A stretch of 20,728 nucleotides of DNA from positions 1 to 20,728 of the forward strand of contig DAIMZM010000040.1 of the NCBI GenBank assembly GCA_036733985.1. Direction: 5' to 3'. A model generated the notes under the pieces. That model was not told where the DNA came from. It saw only the letters and a list, made by a program, of their open reading frames with translations, and did no database searches. The DNA is from DAIMZM01 sp036733985 (GTDB lineage Bacteria > Bacillota > Dehalobacteriia > UBA4068). Position numbers and translations under genes: made by a program. Positions 13,186-20,310 of the stretch are shown piece after piece; positions within the stretch are counted from its first letter, which is position 1, and each line of letters starts with the position of its first letter.

Positions 13186-13911
13186 TCATGCGCCGTTTAA
13201 GGGATATAGTTTCATTTTCCGGGCCTGACAGGCATTTTTCTCCAATTCACCGTAATCAAATGGGCGGCCATGTCCCGGATAAATCTTTACCGGTTTAAGC
13301 CCAATGATGGTTTGCCAGGATCGCAGAAAAGCTTCTTTATCCTCTACCCAGATTGTTGTCTTGTGCAGGCTGGGTAAGCCATTCATGGCGGCGTCTCCGC
13401 AAAACAATCTGCCGTCGTTCAGAAAAAGCGAAAGAGAGTCGGCGGTATGCCCCGGTGTGTCTATAATTGAACCATGTAGTTTTAGCCCCAGCGCTTCACG
13501 ATTAGGTTCCGACACCAGAATACATCTTTTCTCAAATTCTCTATTCAACGGTGGAAAACGATGGGCGCCTTTTCCCAGCACCCGCATAAAATTACAGAAA
13601 AAAAGAGCCAGCCGGCCGCTGCATCCCCCGGCAAATGAATTTTGTCCACGATGTAGCGCTTCTATTGCTTTAGGGTGCATAATGACCTGCACATCAGGGG
13701 ATTCCCCGAGAATCTCCTTCAAAAAACCTGCATGATCGTCATGGGCATGGGTCAAAAAGATATAGCGGATGTCCCGTACCTCTATGTTCAGTGAAGATAA
13801 TCGCTTCTTAAAGCGGGCGAATCCGTTTTCATAGCCTGTATCAATCAACACAAACCCCTCTGGAATAGCATAAAGCCAATTGTTCACGATTCTGCTTCCG
13901 GCATTAAACAT
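13186..13911 (-). CDS. Metallo-beta-lactamase-fold hydrolase
   Basis: A 241-residue soluble enzyme of the MBL superfamily with a full two-metal site. HxHxDH is HAHDDH at 55-60, the third-motif His is His155 in DTPGHTADS, the bridging Asp is Asp173 in FCGDAAMN, and the last ligand His214 is in YPGHGRPF. The layout is that of the glyoxalase II-like/general hydrolase branch rather than true beta-lactamases; the substrate cannot be told. AAAGGGGG lies 7-10 bases before the ATG, next to a 14-bp palindrome. It follows the DUF3795 gene by 44 bases in the same direction and may share its transcript. Confidence 0.93.
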   Translation of the reverse strand: MFNAGSRIVNNWLYAIPEGFVLIDTGYENGFARFKKRLSSLNIEVRDIRYIFLTHAHDDHAGFLKEILGESPDVQVIMHPKAIEALHRGQNSFAGGCSGRLALFFCNFMRVLGKGAHRFPPLNREFEKRCILVSEPNREALGLKLHGSIIDTPGHTADSLSLFLNDGRLFCGDAAMNGLPSLHKTTIWVEDKEAFLRSWQTIIGLKPVKIYPGHGRPFDYGELEKNACQARKMKLYPLNGA

Positions 13912-13921
13912 AACCCGCCCC

Positions 13922-13935
13922 CTTTGAGCTCAAAG
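13922..13935. promoter_or_regulatory. 14-bp perfect palindrome before the MBL-fold gene
   Basis: CTTTGAGCTCAAAG is fully self-complementary and lies 10 bases before the ATG, overlapping the ribosome site on the minus strand. It may be an operator or a ribosome-site hairpin. The adjacent AATCTGTATT (13936-13945) recurs in the arm of the repeat at 12994-13003. Confidence 0.4.
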
Positions 13936-13955
13936 AATCTGTATTGACGGCGCTT

Positions 13956-14372
13956 TCATTTGTTGTCCGCGGCCTTGCCGCATTCGCTACAGCGCTGATG
14001 ATGCTGGTCGATTATCCCGCCGCATGACCCGCAGGCAAAACGCGTTCTTTGCGCCTGTAAAAAAGCAGCCGGGTCTTGCTTTGCATCCAAGCCGTTTTGG
14101 ATCAAATCCACAGCGTAATTTTGCCGATACCGCTGATTAAGGCTTTTTATGCGGGCGCAAGGAAAACGGCCGCATTCAAAGCACCATTGAAAGCCTTGCT
14201 CAAAAGCGCATTGTTTTTTGACGCAATTCCGGCAGCTTTTCCGGGTGATTGCCTCATTCGGCGCCCGGCAGCCGGGGCATGGCTGTTTGCCGAGCAAATG
14301 TGCGCTGCACGCAAGACAGTTTACGCCGCATGGCGCAATCATTCCCACCCCGATCTTTTCCGGCATTCTCAT
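13956..14372 (-). CDS. DUF3795 Cys-rich protein with C-terminal zinc ribbon
   Basis: A 138-residue protein recognised as DUF3795 by its cysteine layout: APCGVNCLAC at 13-22, CPGC at 32-35, CRNC at 47-50, then C55 and CFEC...FPC at 64-72. The end adds a separate zinc ribbon, CGSC (114-117) with CSEC (128-131). The cysteines suggest binding of zinc or another metal; the biological role of the family is unknown. The start is taken at ATG 14372 with GGAGG 7 bases upstream; in-frame codons back to 14408 have no such site. A good minus-strand promoter is at 14467-14495. The gene precedes the MBL-fold gene. Confidence 0.85.
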   Translation of the reverse strand: MRMPEKIGVGMIAPCGVNCLACSAHLLGKQPCPGCRAPNEAITRKSCRNCVKKQCAFEQGFQWCFECGRFPCARIKSLNQRYRQNYAVDLIQNGLDAKQDPAAFLQAQRTRFACGSCGGIIDQHHQRCSECGKAADNK

Positions 14373-14696
14373 GAAGCAACCTCCTATAACGTCCGGATTA
14401 TTAGCCATCTCCTATTGACCAGTTCCCGTTCGGCATGTAGATATTCAGCACCCCTCCGCCAACACCAGTATAGCACGGAATACCAGCCGTCACAATTAAA
14501 AGGAGGAGCGGGGGAAGATAACAAAAGCCGGGCTACCTGATGGGTATCCTGGCAGGAATCGAAATTGCACCTGGAGAATAGCATTAAAATTGCGAACGCA
14601 ACCGTATCGCCGGTCCCGGAAGGATTTCCGCATTCTGTCCAGCAACCGGGCGGCAGTATCAAAGTTGCAATTACGGAGAGGGAGAGGTGGCGGACG
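14373..14696. other. Divergent intergenic region (324 bases)
   Basis: Between the leftward DUF3795 gene and the rightward DUF1801 gene. It holds the DUF3795 promoter (14467-14495). An isolated AAAAGGAGGAG (14498-14508) on the plus strand has no frame behind it: the GATAACAAAAGCC that follows contains stops. On the plus side I find no convincing promoter for 14697, although TAAAAT at 14584-14589 could serve as a -10. No RNA gene was recognised. Confidence 0.5.
14467..14495 (-). promoter_or_regulatory. Promoter of the DUF3795-MBL gene pair
   Basis: On the minus strand TTGTGA (14490-14495), a 17-base spacer and TATACT (14467-14472). The predicted leader to ATG 14372 is about 88 bases. Confidence 0.65.
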
Positions 14697-15107
14697 ATGT
14701 GGCAATGTCCCAAATGCGGGCGGGCGTTCAGGAATATCAACCAGGATCACTACTGCGGCGAAGCGCCGAAAACGGTGGACGAATATCTTGCCGTTCAACC
14801 CGAAGATCTCCGGCCGCTTTTAAATCAGGTCCGGGATACCATCCGCGCCGCGCTGCCGGAGGCGGAGGAACGTATTTCCTGGCGTATGCCGACTTACTGG
14901 CAGCAGCGCAACATCATTCATTTCGCGGCGTTTAAAAAGCATATTGGAATTTATCCAGGCCCGGAAGCAATGGTACATTTTGCCGGCCCTTTAGCCGGAT
15001 ATAAGACAAGCAAAGGCGCGGTGCAGTTTCCCTATGAGCAGCCGCTGCCGCTGCCCCTGATTGCGGAGATCGCGAAATGGTGTTTTGAAACGGGGAACCG
15101 CCACTGA
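14697..15107 (+). CDS. DUF1801 (YdhG-like) protein with N-terminal zinc ribbon
   Basis: A 136-residue protein. The first ~21 residues form a small zinc-binding element (CPKCGRAF...HYCG: two Cys, then His and Cys). The rest reads as DUF1801/YdhG, seen in the stretch TVDEYLAVQPEDLRPLLNQV, the conserved EERISWRMPTYW and then IHFAAFKKHIGIYPGPEA. The family resembles frataxin-like folds and has been called iron-chaperone-like, but its function is not firmly known. The start at ATG 14697 is preferred over an upstream in-frame ATG because the domain begins there and a GAGAGG(TGG) ribosome site lies just upstream. It is 26 bases before the methyltransferase-like gene and probably co-transcribed. Confidence 0.88.
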   Translation: MWQCPKCGRAFRNINQDHYCGEAPKTVDEYLAVQPEDLRPLLNQVRDTIRAALPEAEERISWRMPTYWQQRNIIHFAAFKKHIGIYPGPEAMVHFAGPLAGYKTSKGAVQFPYEQPLPLPLIAEIAKWCFETGNRH

Positions 15108-15133
15108 TTGGAGGCGCTAAGGAGAGAGATGGC

Positions 15134-15811
15134 ATGAATAAAAAAGCGCTGCTCCTTATTCAAATGGTTATCAAAGGCATCCTGGGCTTTTTATTGCTGG
15201 GTATTCCGCTTTTTAGCTGCGCCGGTACCCTGCGTTATCCAAACGCCTGGGTACTGATTCTTTCGCTCTGCCTCTGGATGCTGGCCATGGGCCTGATTTT
15301 ACTGATCAAATATCCTGAAACATTAGCCAAGCGGCTGAAAGCAAAGGAAAGCGAAAAGGCGCAAAAAGGTTATGTGGCCCTTACCGGCCTCCTCTTTTTG
15401 GCGTCTTTCGCCCTGGCCGGCTGGGATTACCGTTTTGGCTGGAGTAAGGCCCCCTTTGCGGTGTCCGCGGCGGCCTGGGTGATCATGCTCATCGGCTACC
15501 TGCTCTATGCCGCGGCCGTCTTGCAAAACGCTTATGCGTCAAGGGTGGTGGAAATACAGAAAGGCCAGGTTGTCATCATGACCGGGCTCTATGCGGTGCT
15601 GCGCCACCCCATGTATCTCGCCGCGCTGCTCTTGTTTTTGGCCATGCCCTTGGTCTTGGGGTCTTACATCGCGCTGATCCCCATGCTGATCTTGCCTATT
15701 GCCCTGGTTTTGCGGATCAGGAATGAAGAAGCCTTGCTGACAGCCGGTTTGCCAGGCTACGCAGCCTATATGCAAAAGACCAGGTATCGGTTGATTCCTT
15801 ATGTTTGGTAA
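15134..15811 (+). CDS. Isoprenylcysteine carboxyl methyltransferase-like membrane protein
   Basis: A 225-residue integral membrane protein with about five or six hydrophobic segments. The C-terminal half has the ICMT/PEMT family signature: GLYAVLRHPMYLAALLL (the RHP motif that binds S-adenosylmethionine near residue 158), then a hydrophobic pair and the R-I-x-x-E-E segment (RIRNEEALL) with a G-x-x-x-Y motif (GYAAYMQKTRYRLIP). Bacterial members are methyltransferases or related proteins of mostly unknown substrate. AAGGAGAG lies 6-7 bases before the ATG. No terminator is clear before the MarR promoter. Confidence 0.92.
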   Translation: MNKKALLLIQMVIKGILGFLLLGIPLFSCAGTLRYPNAWVLILSLCLWMLAMGLILLIKYPETLAKRLKAKESEKAQKGYVALTGLLFLASFALAGWDYRFGWSKAPFAVSAAAWVIMLIGYLLYAAAVLQNAYASRVVEIQKGQVVIMTGLYAVLRHPMYLAALLLFLAMPLVLGSYIALIPMLILPIALVLRIRNEEALLTAGLPGYAAYMQKTRYRLIPYVW

Positions 15812-15853
15812 AAAATAGAGCGCTTAATCCGCTTGCTCCTGCTGAAAAAACCC

Positions 15854-15903
15854 TTGACAAAACAGTAACCGGTTGCATATAATTTAGGAAACCGGTTACT
15901 GTT
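15854..15903 (+). promoter_or_regulatory. MarR-gene promoter with paired operators
   Basis: TTGACA (15854-15859), an 18-base spacer and TATAAT (15878-15883) are perfect hexamers. A perfect 14-bp inverted repeat flanks the -10 box: AACAGTAACCGGTT (15861-15874) and AACCGGTTACTGTT (15890-15903). Each arm contains the self-complementary AACCGGTT, so there are two potential MarR dimer sites with centres 23 bp apart, one in the spacer and one at the transcription start. Confidence 0.9.
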
Positions 15904-15922
15904 TTTGGGGGAGGCTTTTGTG

Positions 15923-16384
15923 ATGGAGACGGAGCGGGAGAAAGCTTATATTTTTGGCAGCCTATTCACCTTGGCCAATCAGCTGCAGCTGCTGGGGGAC
16001 CGGCTGGATCCGGCGCTGACGGTGAAGCAGTGGCTGTTCCTGGCCGGCGTCTTAAGCTGTCAGCCTGGCGTGCCCGCGCTTTCCGAGATCGCGGCCTGCA
16101 TCGGCAGTTCCCGGCAGAATGTGAAAAAGATGGCGTTGATCCTGGAGCGGCAGGGCTTTGTCCGCTTGGAGAAAGACAGCCGGGACGCCAGAATGCTGCG
16201 GGTGCGCTTAACCGAAGCTTGTTTGGCCCATCTGCGGCAGCGGGAAGGGATGGAGACGCGTTTTATCAACGGGCTGTTTGCCGGTTTTGAACCAACTGAG
16301 CTAAAGACCCTGGCAGCGCTGCTGCGGAAGCTGGCGGCCAATATCCGGCGGGAGGGGCGGCATGATGAAGAAACGGAGGTTTAG
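15923..16384 (+). CDS. MarR family transcriptional regulator
   Basis: A 153-residue dimeric winged-helix repressor of the MarR family. The DNA-binding region is LTVKQWLFLAGVL, then ALSEIAACIGSSRQNVKKMALILERQGFVRLEKDSRDARMLRVRLTE, with the wing DSRDARMLRVRLT near residues 90-102. N- and C-terminal helices form the dimer interface. ATG 15923 is taken as start, with GGGGGAGG 8 bases upstream; GTG 15920 is possible. The perfect paired operator over its promoter indicates autorepression, lifted by an unknown ligand. The last 23 bases overlap the DUF6544 gene, so both are on one transcript. Confidence 0.93.
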   Translation: METEREKAYIFGSLFTLANQLQLLGDRLDPALTVKQWLFLAGVLSCQPGVPALSEIAACIGSSRQNVKKMALILERQGFVRLEKDSRDARMLRVRLTEACLAHLRQREGMETRFINGLFAGFEPTELKTLAALLRKLAANIRREGRHDEETEV

Positions 16385-17225
16385 GACCATGTGGATACTC
16401 ATCAGCCTGGTTGTTTTGCTGCTCCTGCTGGCCCTGATTTTTTTCCGCCTGCCTTATTCGCCGCTCTCCCAGCGCTTTCAGCAGACCGTCGCCCAGCAGC
16501 TGGCCCTGGCGGAACCAGGAGACGGCGTATTTACAGAGGCGGAGATCAGCTCCCTGCCAGAGCCGGTGCGGCGCTATTTCATCCGCTCCGGCTATCTGGG
16601 CGCGCCCAAGATGTCCTCGATGCGGGCGTCTTTTACCCAGGTGGATTTTGCGCTGGCAACGGACAGGATCATCCCCATCGATTATCAGCAGTTTAATCTG
16701 GTGGAACGCCCGGAACGTTATGCCTTGATCAGCGCTTCCCTTTACGGCCTGCCCTTCGAAGGCTTGGATTCCCTGGCTAACGGTAAAGGCGGCATGGAAG
16801 GGCGGCTGGCCAAAATCATCCCTTTGTTCAATCAGCAAGGAGCCAGCCTGGATTCCGCCAGCCTGGTCACCTGGCTGGCGGAATGCCTGCTGGTTCCCGC
16901 TGCCGCGCTGCAGGATTTCGTCAGCTGGACGCCGGTCGACGAAACCCGGGCTCAGGCAGCGATCACGTGGCAGGGTTTGACCGCTAGCGGCATTTTTACT
17001 TTCGCCGATACGGGCGAGCTGCTTTCCTTCCGCACAGCCGACCGGACGGCCATCGGCATGGACGGCAGGGAGACAGAGGCGGAGTGGTCGGCCCTGTTCA
17101 GCGCTTATCAAGAGGTAAACGGGCTTTGGCAGCCGACCGTCCTGCAATCGGTCTGGCATTATCCGGCGGGGGATAGCCTTTATTTCAATGCCAACGCACA
17201 GCCGGTAACTATCAGCTATCAATAG
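16362..17225 (+). CDS. DUF6544 family protein, membrane-anchored
   Basis: A 287-residue protein that I recognise as DUF6544 (DUF6920-like), a family of unknown function. An N-terminal hydrophobic segment of about 20 residues (near 10-28) anchors it, and the rest is probably outside the membrane. Family marks are LPEPVRRYFIRSGYLG after the anchor, a lipid-binding-like beta domain (ASFTQVDFALATDRIIPIDY), and later the VDETRAQAAITWQG and WRTADRTAIG-like strands. GGGAGGGG precedes ATG 16362 or 16365. It overlaps the MarR gene and is probably its regulated partner. The role is unknown. Confidence 0.85.
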   Translation: MMKKRRFRTMWILISLVVLLLLLALIFFRLPYSPLSQRFQQTVAQQLALAEPGDGVFTEAEISSLPEPVRRYFIRSGYLGAPKMSSMRASFTQVDFALATDRIIPIDYQQFNLVERPERYALISASLYGLPFEGLDSLANGKGGMEGRLAKIIPLFNQQGASLDSASLVTWLAECLLVPAAALQDFVSWTPVDETRAQAAITWQGLTASGIFTFADTGELLSFRTADRTAIGMDGRETEAEWSALFSAYQEVNGLWQPTVLQSVWHYPAGDSLYFNANAQPVTISYQ

Positions 17226-17284
17226 CTGTCAATAAGAAAAAAACAGCCGGCAGGTGACAGCGCCGCCGGCAGGAGGTAGGGATT

Positions 17285-17464
17285 ATGGCAAAGCAGGAAA
17301 AAAAGCAGGCCTTGGCAAATTATTGGAGCATGGGCGCGGCCATTGGCCTGGGGGCTGCCGTTGGGGTGCTGCTGGGAGCCCTCCTGGGCGATCTGCCCCT
17401 TTGGCTGTGCCTGGGCGCTGGCTTAGGCGTGGTGGTGGGCGCGATAACCCAGCGGCGGAAATGA
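17285..17464 (+). CDS. Small glycine-rich membrane protein (59 aa)
   Basis: ATG 17285 with AGGAGG (17271-17276) 8 bases upstream and a TGA stop at 17462-17464. The product begins MAKQEKKQALANYW and then has two hydrophobic stretches (about residues 16-36 and 39-53) rich in Gly and Ala: AAIGLGAAVGVLLGALLG and CLGAGLGVVVGAI. Basic residues QRRK close the chain. Spaced glycines suggest glycine-zipper packing of the two helices. The function is not known. It lies between the DUF6544 gene and the response regulator on the same strand, with no terminator between, so it may belong to the MarR-controlled transcript. Confidence 0.8.
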   Translation: MAKQEKKQALANYWSMGAAIGLGAAVGVLLGALLGDLPLWLCLGAGLGVVVGAITQRRK

Positions 17465-17533
17465 ACGGGCGGCCATGCCATTGGCCAGCCCTTGGCGGAC
17501 AATGCGGAATGAACGGGAGATGCCGAAAAGCCT

Positions 17534-18235
17534 ATGAATATTCTCATCGCCGACGACGAGCCTGATATTCGCAACTTGATCAAGATCAGCCTGGAGGAAA
17601 ACGGCTATACCGCCCTGACCGCTCAAAACGGTAAGGAAGCCTGGGAGATCCTGACCGGGCAGGACGTTCATCTGGCGATCCTGGACGTGATGATGCCCCT
17701 GATGGACGGCTTTAATCTGCTCCGCAAAATACGGGAAACCAGCACCGTCCCGGTGATCTTCCTCACCGCCCGGACAGACGACATGGACAAAGTGCTGGGC
17801 CTGGGGCTGGGCGCCGACGACTATCTGGCCAAGCCCTTTTCTATTGTCGAGCTGATGGCCCGGGTCGGTGCCCAGCTGCGCCGGAGCAATGATTATCAGC
17901 GGCCCGGAGAAAAAGCAGCCGCTGTCATCACCTATGGGGATTTAGCCATAGACAAAGAAAAATGCTGCGCCTTCAAGAATGGCGAACCTATCCAGCTGGG
18001 GGCCAAGGAATACCGGCTGCTGCTGCATTTTATGGAAAACCCGGAAAGGGTTTTCACGAAAAGGCAGCTCTATCAGGCGGTGTGGGATGAGGAATACTAT
18101 TTCGACGACAACACGGTGATGGTGCATATCAGCCGCATCAGGAGCCGTATTGAAGCGGATCCGCAAAAGCCACGGTATCTCAAAACCATTCGCGGCATTG
18201 GCTATAAGCTGCATTATCTTGGTGAAAAGCCGTGA
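17534..18235 (+). CDS. OmpR/PhoB family response regulator
   Basis: A 233-residue two-domain regulator. The receiver domain has the acidic pair in ADDEPDIR (Asp7/Asp8), the phosphorylation site Asp51 in LAILDVMMP, the Thr in FLTARTDD and the Lys in AKPFS. The winged-helix output domain runs from about residue 130, with EYRLLLHFMENPERVFTKRQLYQAVW, TVMVHISRIRSRIE and TIRGIGYKL. It pairs with the kinase whose GTG start overlaps its stop by 4 bases. No good ribosome site precedes ATG 17534; a GGGAG lies 14 bases away, and a 5-codon frame (17520-17537) overlaps the start as ATGA. A direct repeat suited to such regulators lies after the kinase gene. Confidence 0.96.
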   Translation: MNILIADDEPDIRNLIKISLEENGYTALTAQNGKEAWEILTGQDVHLAILDVMMPLMDGFNLLRKIRETSTVPVIFLTARTDDMDKVLGLGLGADDYLAKPFSIVELMARVGAQLRRSNDYQRPGEKAAAVITYGDLAIDKEKCCAFKNGEPIQLGAKEYRLLLHFMENPERVFTKRQLYQAVWDEEYYFDDNTVMVHISRIRSRIEADPQKPRYLKTIRGIGYKLHYLGEKP

Positions 18236-19629
18236 AAAGCAAGCTGTCCAATCAGTTTTTCACCAATTACGCGGTGATCTTCCTGCTGACGATCCTGGCC
18301 ACGCTGCTGGCTTTTGCGCTGCTCTCCCTGGCCAGCGGTTTGATTGCGGATACGCTGGAAAAAAACCGCTATCCAGCCAGCGCCATTATCAAAGCGGATT
18401 ACCGGCAGATCGACGCCGGCCCCGTGGTGGAAAACGGCGGCGGCGTGCAGGTGGTGGATCAGGACTACCGGGTGGTTTATTCCCGGGGCCTGGATACCAT
18501 TGGCAAAAGCCGGCTCAGCGCCGGGGAATTTACGGAATTTCTGCTGGAAAGCAAAAACCGGCCCTACCATTACGATATTCTCTATCAGCCGGAAGGCGCG
18601 TTTTGGCTCATCGTTACTTTCCCCACCTCCCTTCGGCTGGATTTTTCACTGGCCTATAATAAAAACGCCTCCGCCAATGATTTCAAGCAGGCCGGCGGGG
18701 CGCTGGCCTTGGTGGCCTTGATTTATCGGCTGCTGCTGTTGCTGTTCACCTTTATTTATTCCCGGATCACCGCGGCCGGCATTACCGTGCCTTTGCGAAA
18801 GCTGGCCCATGGCACCAGGCTGTTGCGGGAAGGCGATTATTCCGCCCGGGTAGACCTGCGCCTGAAAAATGAGTTTGCCGAGCTGCAGGATACGTTCAAC
18901 GACATGGCCGCCCGGATCGGCCAGGAAATCGCCTTACGGAAAAAGTCGGAAAACGACCGGCGGCAGCTGATTCTGGATATCTCCCATGATCTTAAAAATC
19001 CAATGGCCAGCGTCCAAGGCTATGCGGAGCTGCTGATGCAAAAGCCGGACCTGCCGCTGCAGGAACGGGAGGCGTACCTGCAAGTCATCCGGCACAATAG
19101 CCAAAGGGCCAACCGGCTGCTGACGGAACTGTTCGCGCTTTCGCAAATGGACAGCCCGGCATTCTCATTAAAGCCGGTCCGGACCGACCTTGCCGAATAT
19201 CTGCGGCAAGTCTGCGGCGAGCTGGTACCCCAGCTGGAGCAGGCGGGCTTCGACTATGCCTTCGATATCCCCGAAGAAAGCATGTTTGCCCTGCTGGATA
19301 TTCATGGGTTCGGCCGGATCCTGCAAAACCTGGCGGACAATGCGCTGCGGCATAATCCGCCGGGAACAACCGTGATTATCAGCCTGAAGCGGCAAGGGCG
19401 GCAGGCCGTCATTGATTTCCGCGATGACGGCCAGGGGATCCCCGCCTATCTGGCGGACGACATCTTCAAGCCCTTTGTCCGTGGGGACGATGCCCGGAAC
19501 GCCGCCACCGGCGGCAGCGGCTTGGGGCTGGCCATTGCTAAAAAGATGGCCCAGGCCCATGGCGGCGATCTGACCCTGGGCCAGGGCGGCCAAGGCGCTG
19601 CCTTCCGGATCACGGCGCCGCTGATTTAA
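18232..19629 (+). CDS. Membrane sensor histidine kinase
   Basis: A 465-residue kinase partner of the response regulator. Two membrane segments (about 13-37 and 156-176) flank a ~120-residue extracytoplasmic sensor. A HAMP linker follows (about 180-232: VPLRKLAHGTRLLREGDYS). The dimerisation domain holds the phosphorylated His252 in DISHDLKNPM. The ATP-binding domain has an N box LQNLADNALRHN (364-375), a G1 box DDGQGIP (398-404), an F box FKPFVRGD and a G2 box GGSGLGLAIAKK. The start is GTG 18232 in the sequence GTGA, overlapping the upstream stop. The sensed signal is not evident; related Bacillota pairs often respond to cell-wall antibiotics. Confidence 0.96.
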   Translation: MKSKLSNQFFTNYAVIFLLTILATLLAFALLSLASGLIADTLEKNRYPASAIIKADYRQIDAGPVVENGGGVQVVDQDYRVVYSRGLDTIGKSRLSAGEFTEFLLESKNRPYHYDILYQPEGAFWLIVTFPTSLRLDFSLAYNKNASANDFKQAGGALALVALIYRLLLLLFTFIYSRITAAGITVPLRKLAHGTRLLREGDYSARVDLRLKNEFAELQDTFNDMAARIGQEIALRKKSENDRRQLILDISHDLKNPMASVQGYAELLMQKPDLPLQEREAYLQVIRHNSQRANRLLTELFALSQMDSPAFSLKPVRTDLAEYLRQVCGELVPQLEQAGFDYAFDIPEESMFALLDIHGFGRILQNLADNALRHNPPGTTVIISLKRQGRQAVIDFRDDGQGIPAYLADDIFKPFVRGDDARNAATGGSGLGLAIAKKMAQAHGGDLTLGQGGQGAAFRITAPLI

Positions 19630-19638
19630 GGCGGCTGA

Positions 19639-19655
19639 TTTAAGGTAGATGTAAG
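19639..19655 (+). promoter_or_regulatory. Direct repeat resembling an OmpR-family response-regulator site
   Basis: TTTAAG (19639-19644), 5 bases, TGTAAG (19650-19655): two half-sites 11 bp apart. This matches, with one change, the TTTAAG-N5-TTTAAG geometry known for CiaR of streptococci. It lies between the kinase gene and the promoter region of the methyltransferase gene, so the adjacent regulator may control the genes that follow. Confidence 0.55.
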
Positions 19656-19661
19656 GTTTTT

Positions 19662-19723
19662 ATCAGCTGTATGACAGGTTCCCTTGCTAAACTAGCATTG
19701 AGCCTGTTATACAGCTGATTTTT
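19662..19723 (+). terminator. Terminator-like hairpin between the kinase and methyltransferase genes
   Basis: A 17-bp stem with one G-U pair (19662-19678 with 19703-19719) around a 24-base loop is followed by TTTTT (19719-19723). It can end the two-component operon. The loop and right arm also hold candidate promoter boxes for the next gene: ATGACA-N16-TAGCAT (19671-19698), or TTGCTA-N18-TATACA with an extended -10 (19684-19713). I cannot choose between them. Confidence 0.7.
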
Positions 19724-19741
19724 ATGGTGAGGTGATGAACG

Positions 19742-20299
19742 GTGCGGCATGAACCGGCTTTTTTAGAAATGTTTCTGACCAGGCTGGCCTTTGTCTTGGG
19801 CGGCAGATCCGTGTACAAAGCCTTTGCCGACCGTCTGCCCCTGGCAGGCGGGGAGCAGGCCCTGGATTTTGGCTGCGGCCTGGGAACGGTGGCTTACTAT
19901 GCGGCGGAAAGGCTGCCCCAGGGGCATTTGACCTGTCTGGATATTTCAGAGCGCTGGCTGAAGGCCTGCCGCAAAACCCTGGGCAAATACAACAACGTCT
20001 CCTTCCGGCATAGCGCGCCCGGGCATCCGCTGCTGGCTGAAGAAAGCTTCAATCTGGTCTATTGCCATTTTGTTCTGCATGATATCCCCCAAGGCGAGCT
20101 GGAGGAGGTATTGCCCGCCCTGGCCCGGTCTTTGAAAAGCAACGGCGCCCTGGTTTTCCGCGAACCCCTGAATGAATTGGCAAAGCTCAGCCTGATCAAA
20201 AGCCTGGCGGAGCAAAACGGACTGGCCCTGCAGGACAGCCGCGTCACTGACGTTCCGCTGCTGGGCAATGCCCTGGAAAGCGTTTATATTAAAGGCTAA
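19742..20299 (+). CDS. Class I SAM-dependent methyltransferase
   Basis: A 185-residue methyltransferase of the Rossmann type. Motif I is ALDFGCGLGTVAYYAA near residues 39-54; the acidic motif II is CLDISERWLK near 65-74. Motif IV is FNLVYCHFVLHDIP, with LVFREPL following as in ubiE-like small-molecule methyltransferases. The start is GTG 19742, with GGTGAGGTG about 7-10 bases upstream. It follows the two-component system and precedes the hydrolase by 11 bases, so the two probably form an operon. The substrate is unknown. Confidence 0.9.
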   Translation: MRHEPAFLEMFLTRLAFVLGGRSVYKAFADRLPLAGGEQALDFGCGLGTVAYYAAERLPQGHLTCLDISERWLKACRKTLGKYNNVSFRHSAPGHPLLAEESFNLVYCHFVLHDIPQGELEEVLPALARSLKSNGALVFREPLNELAKLSLIKSLAEQNGLALQDSRVTDVPLLGNALESVYIKG

Positions 20300-20310
20300 C
20301 GGAGGTTTAT

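Noticed and set aside
16266..17222. Minus-strand frame of about 318 codons opposite the DUF6544 gene
   Set aside because: It is antisense to the MarR and DUF6544 genes, which have ribosome sites and family motifs; the minus product has no recognisable domain.
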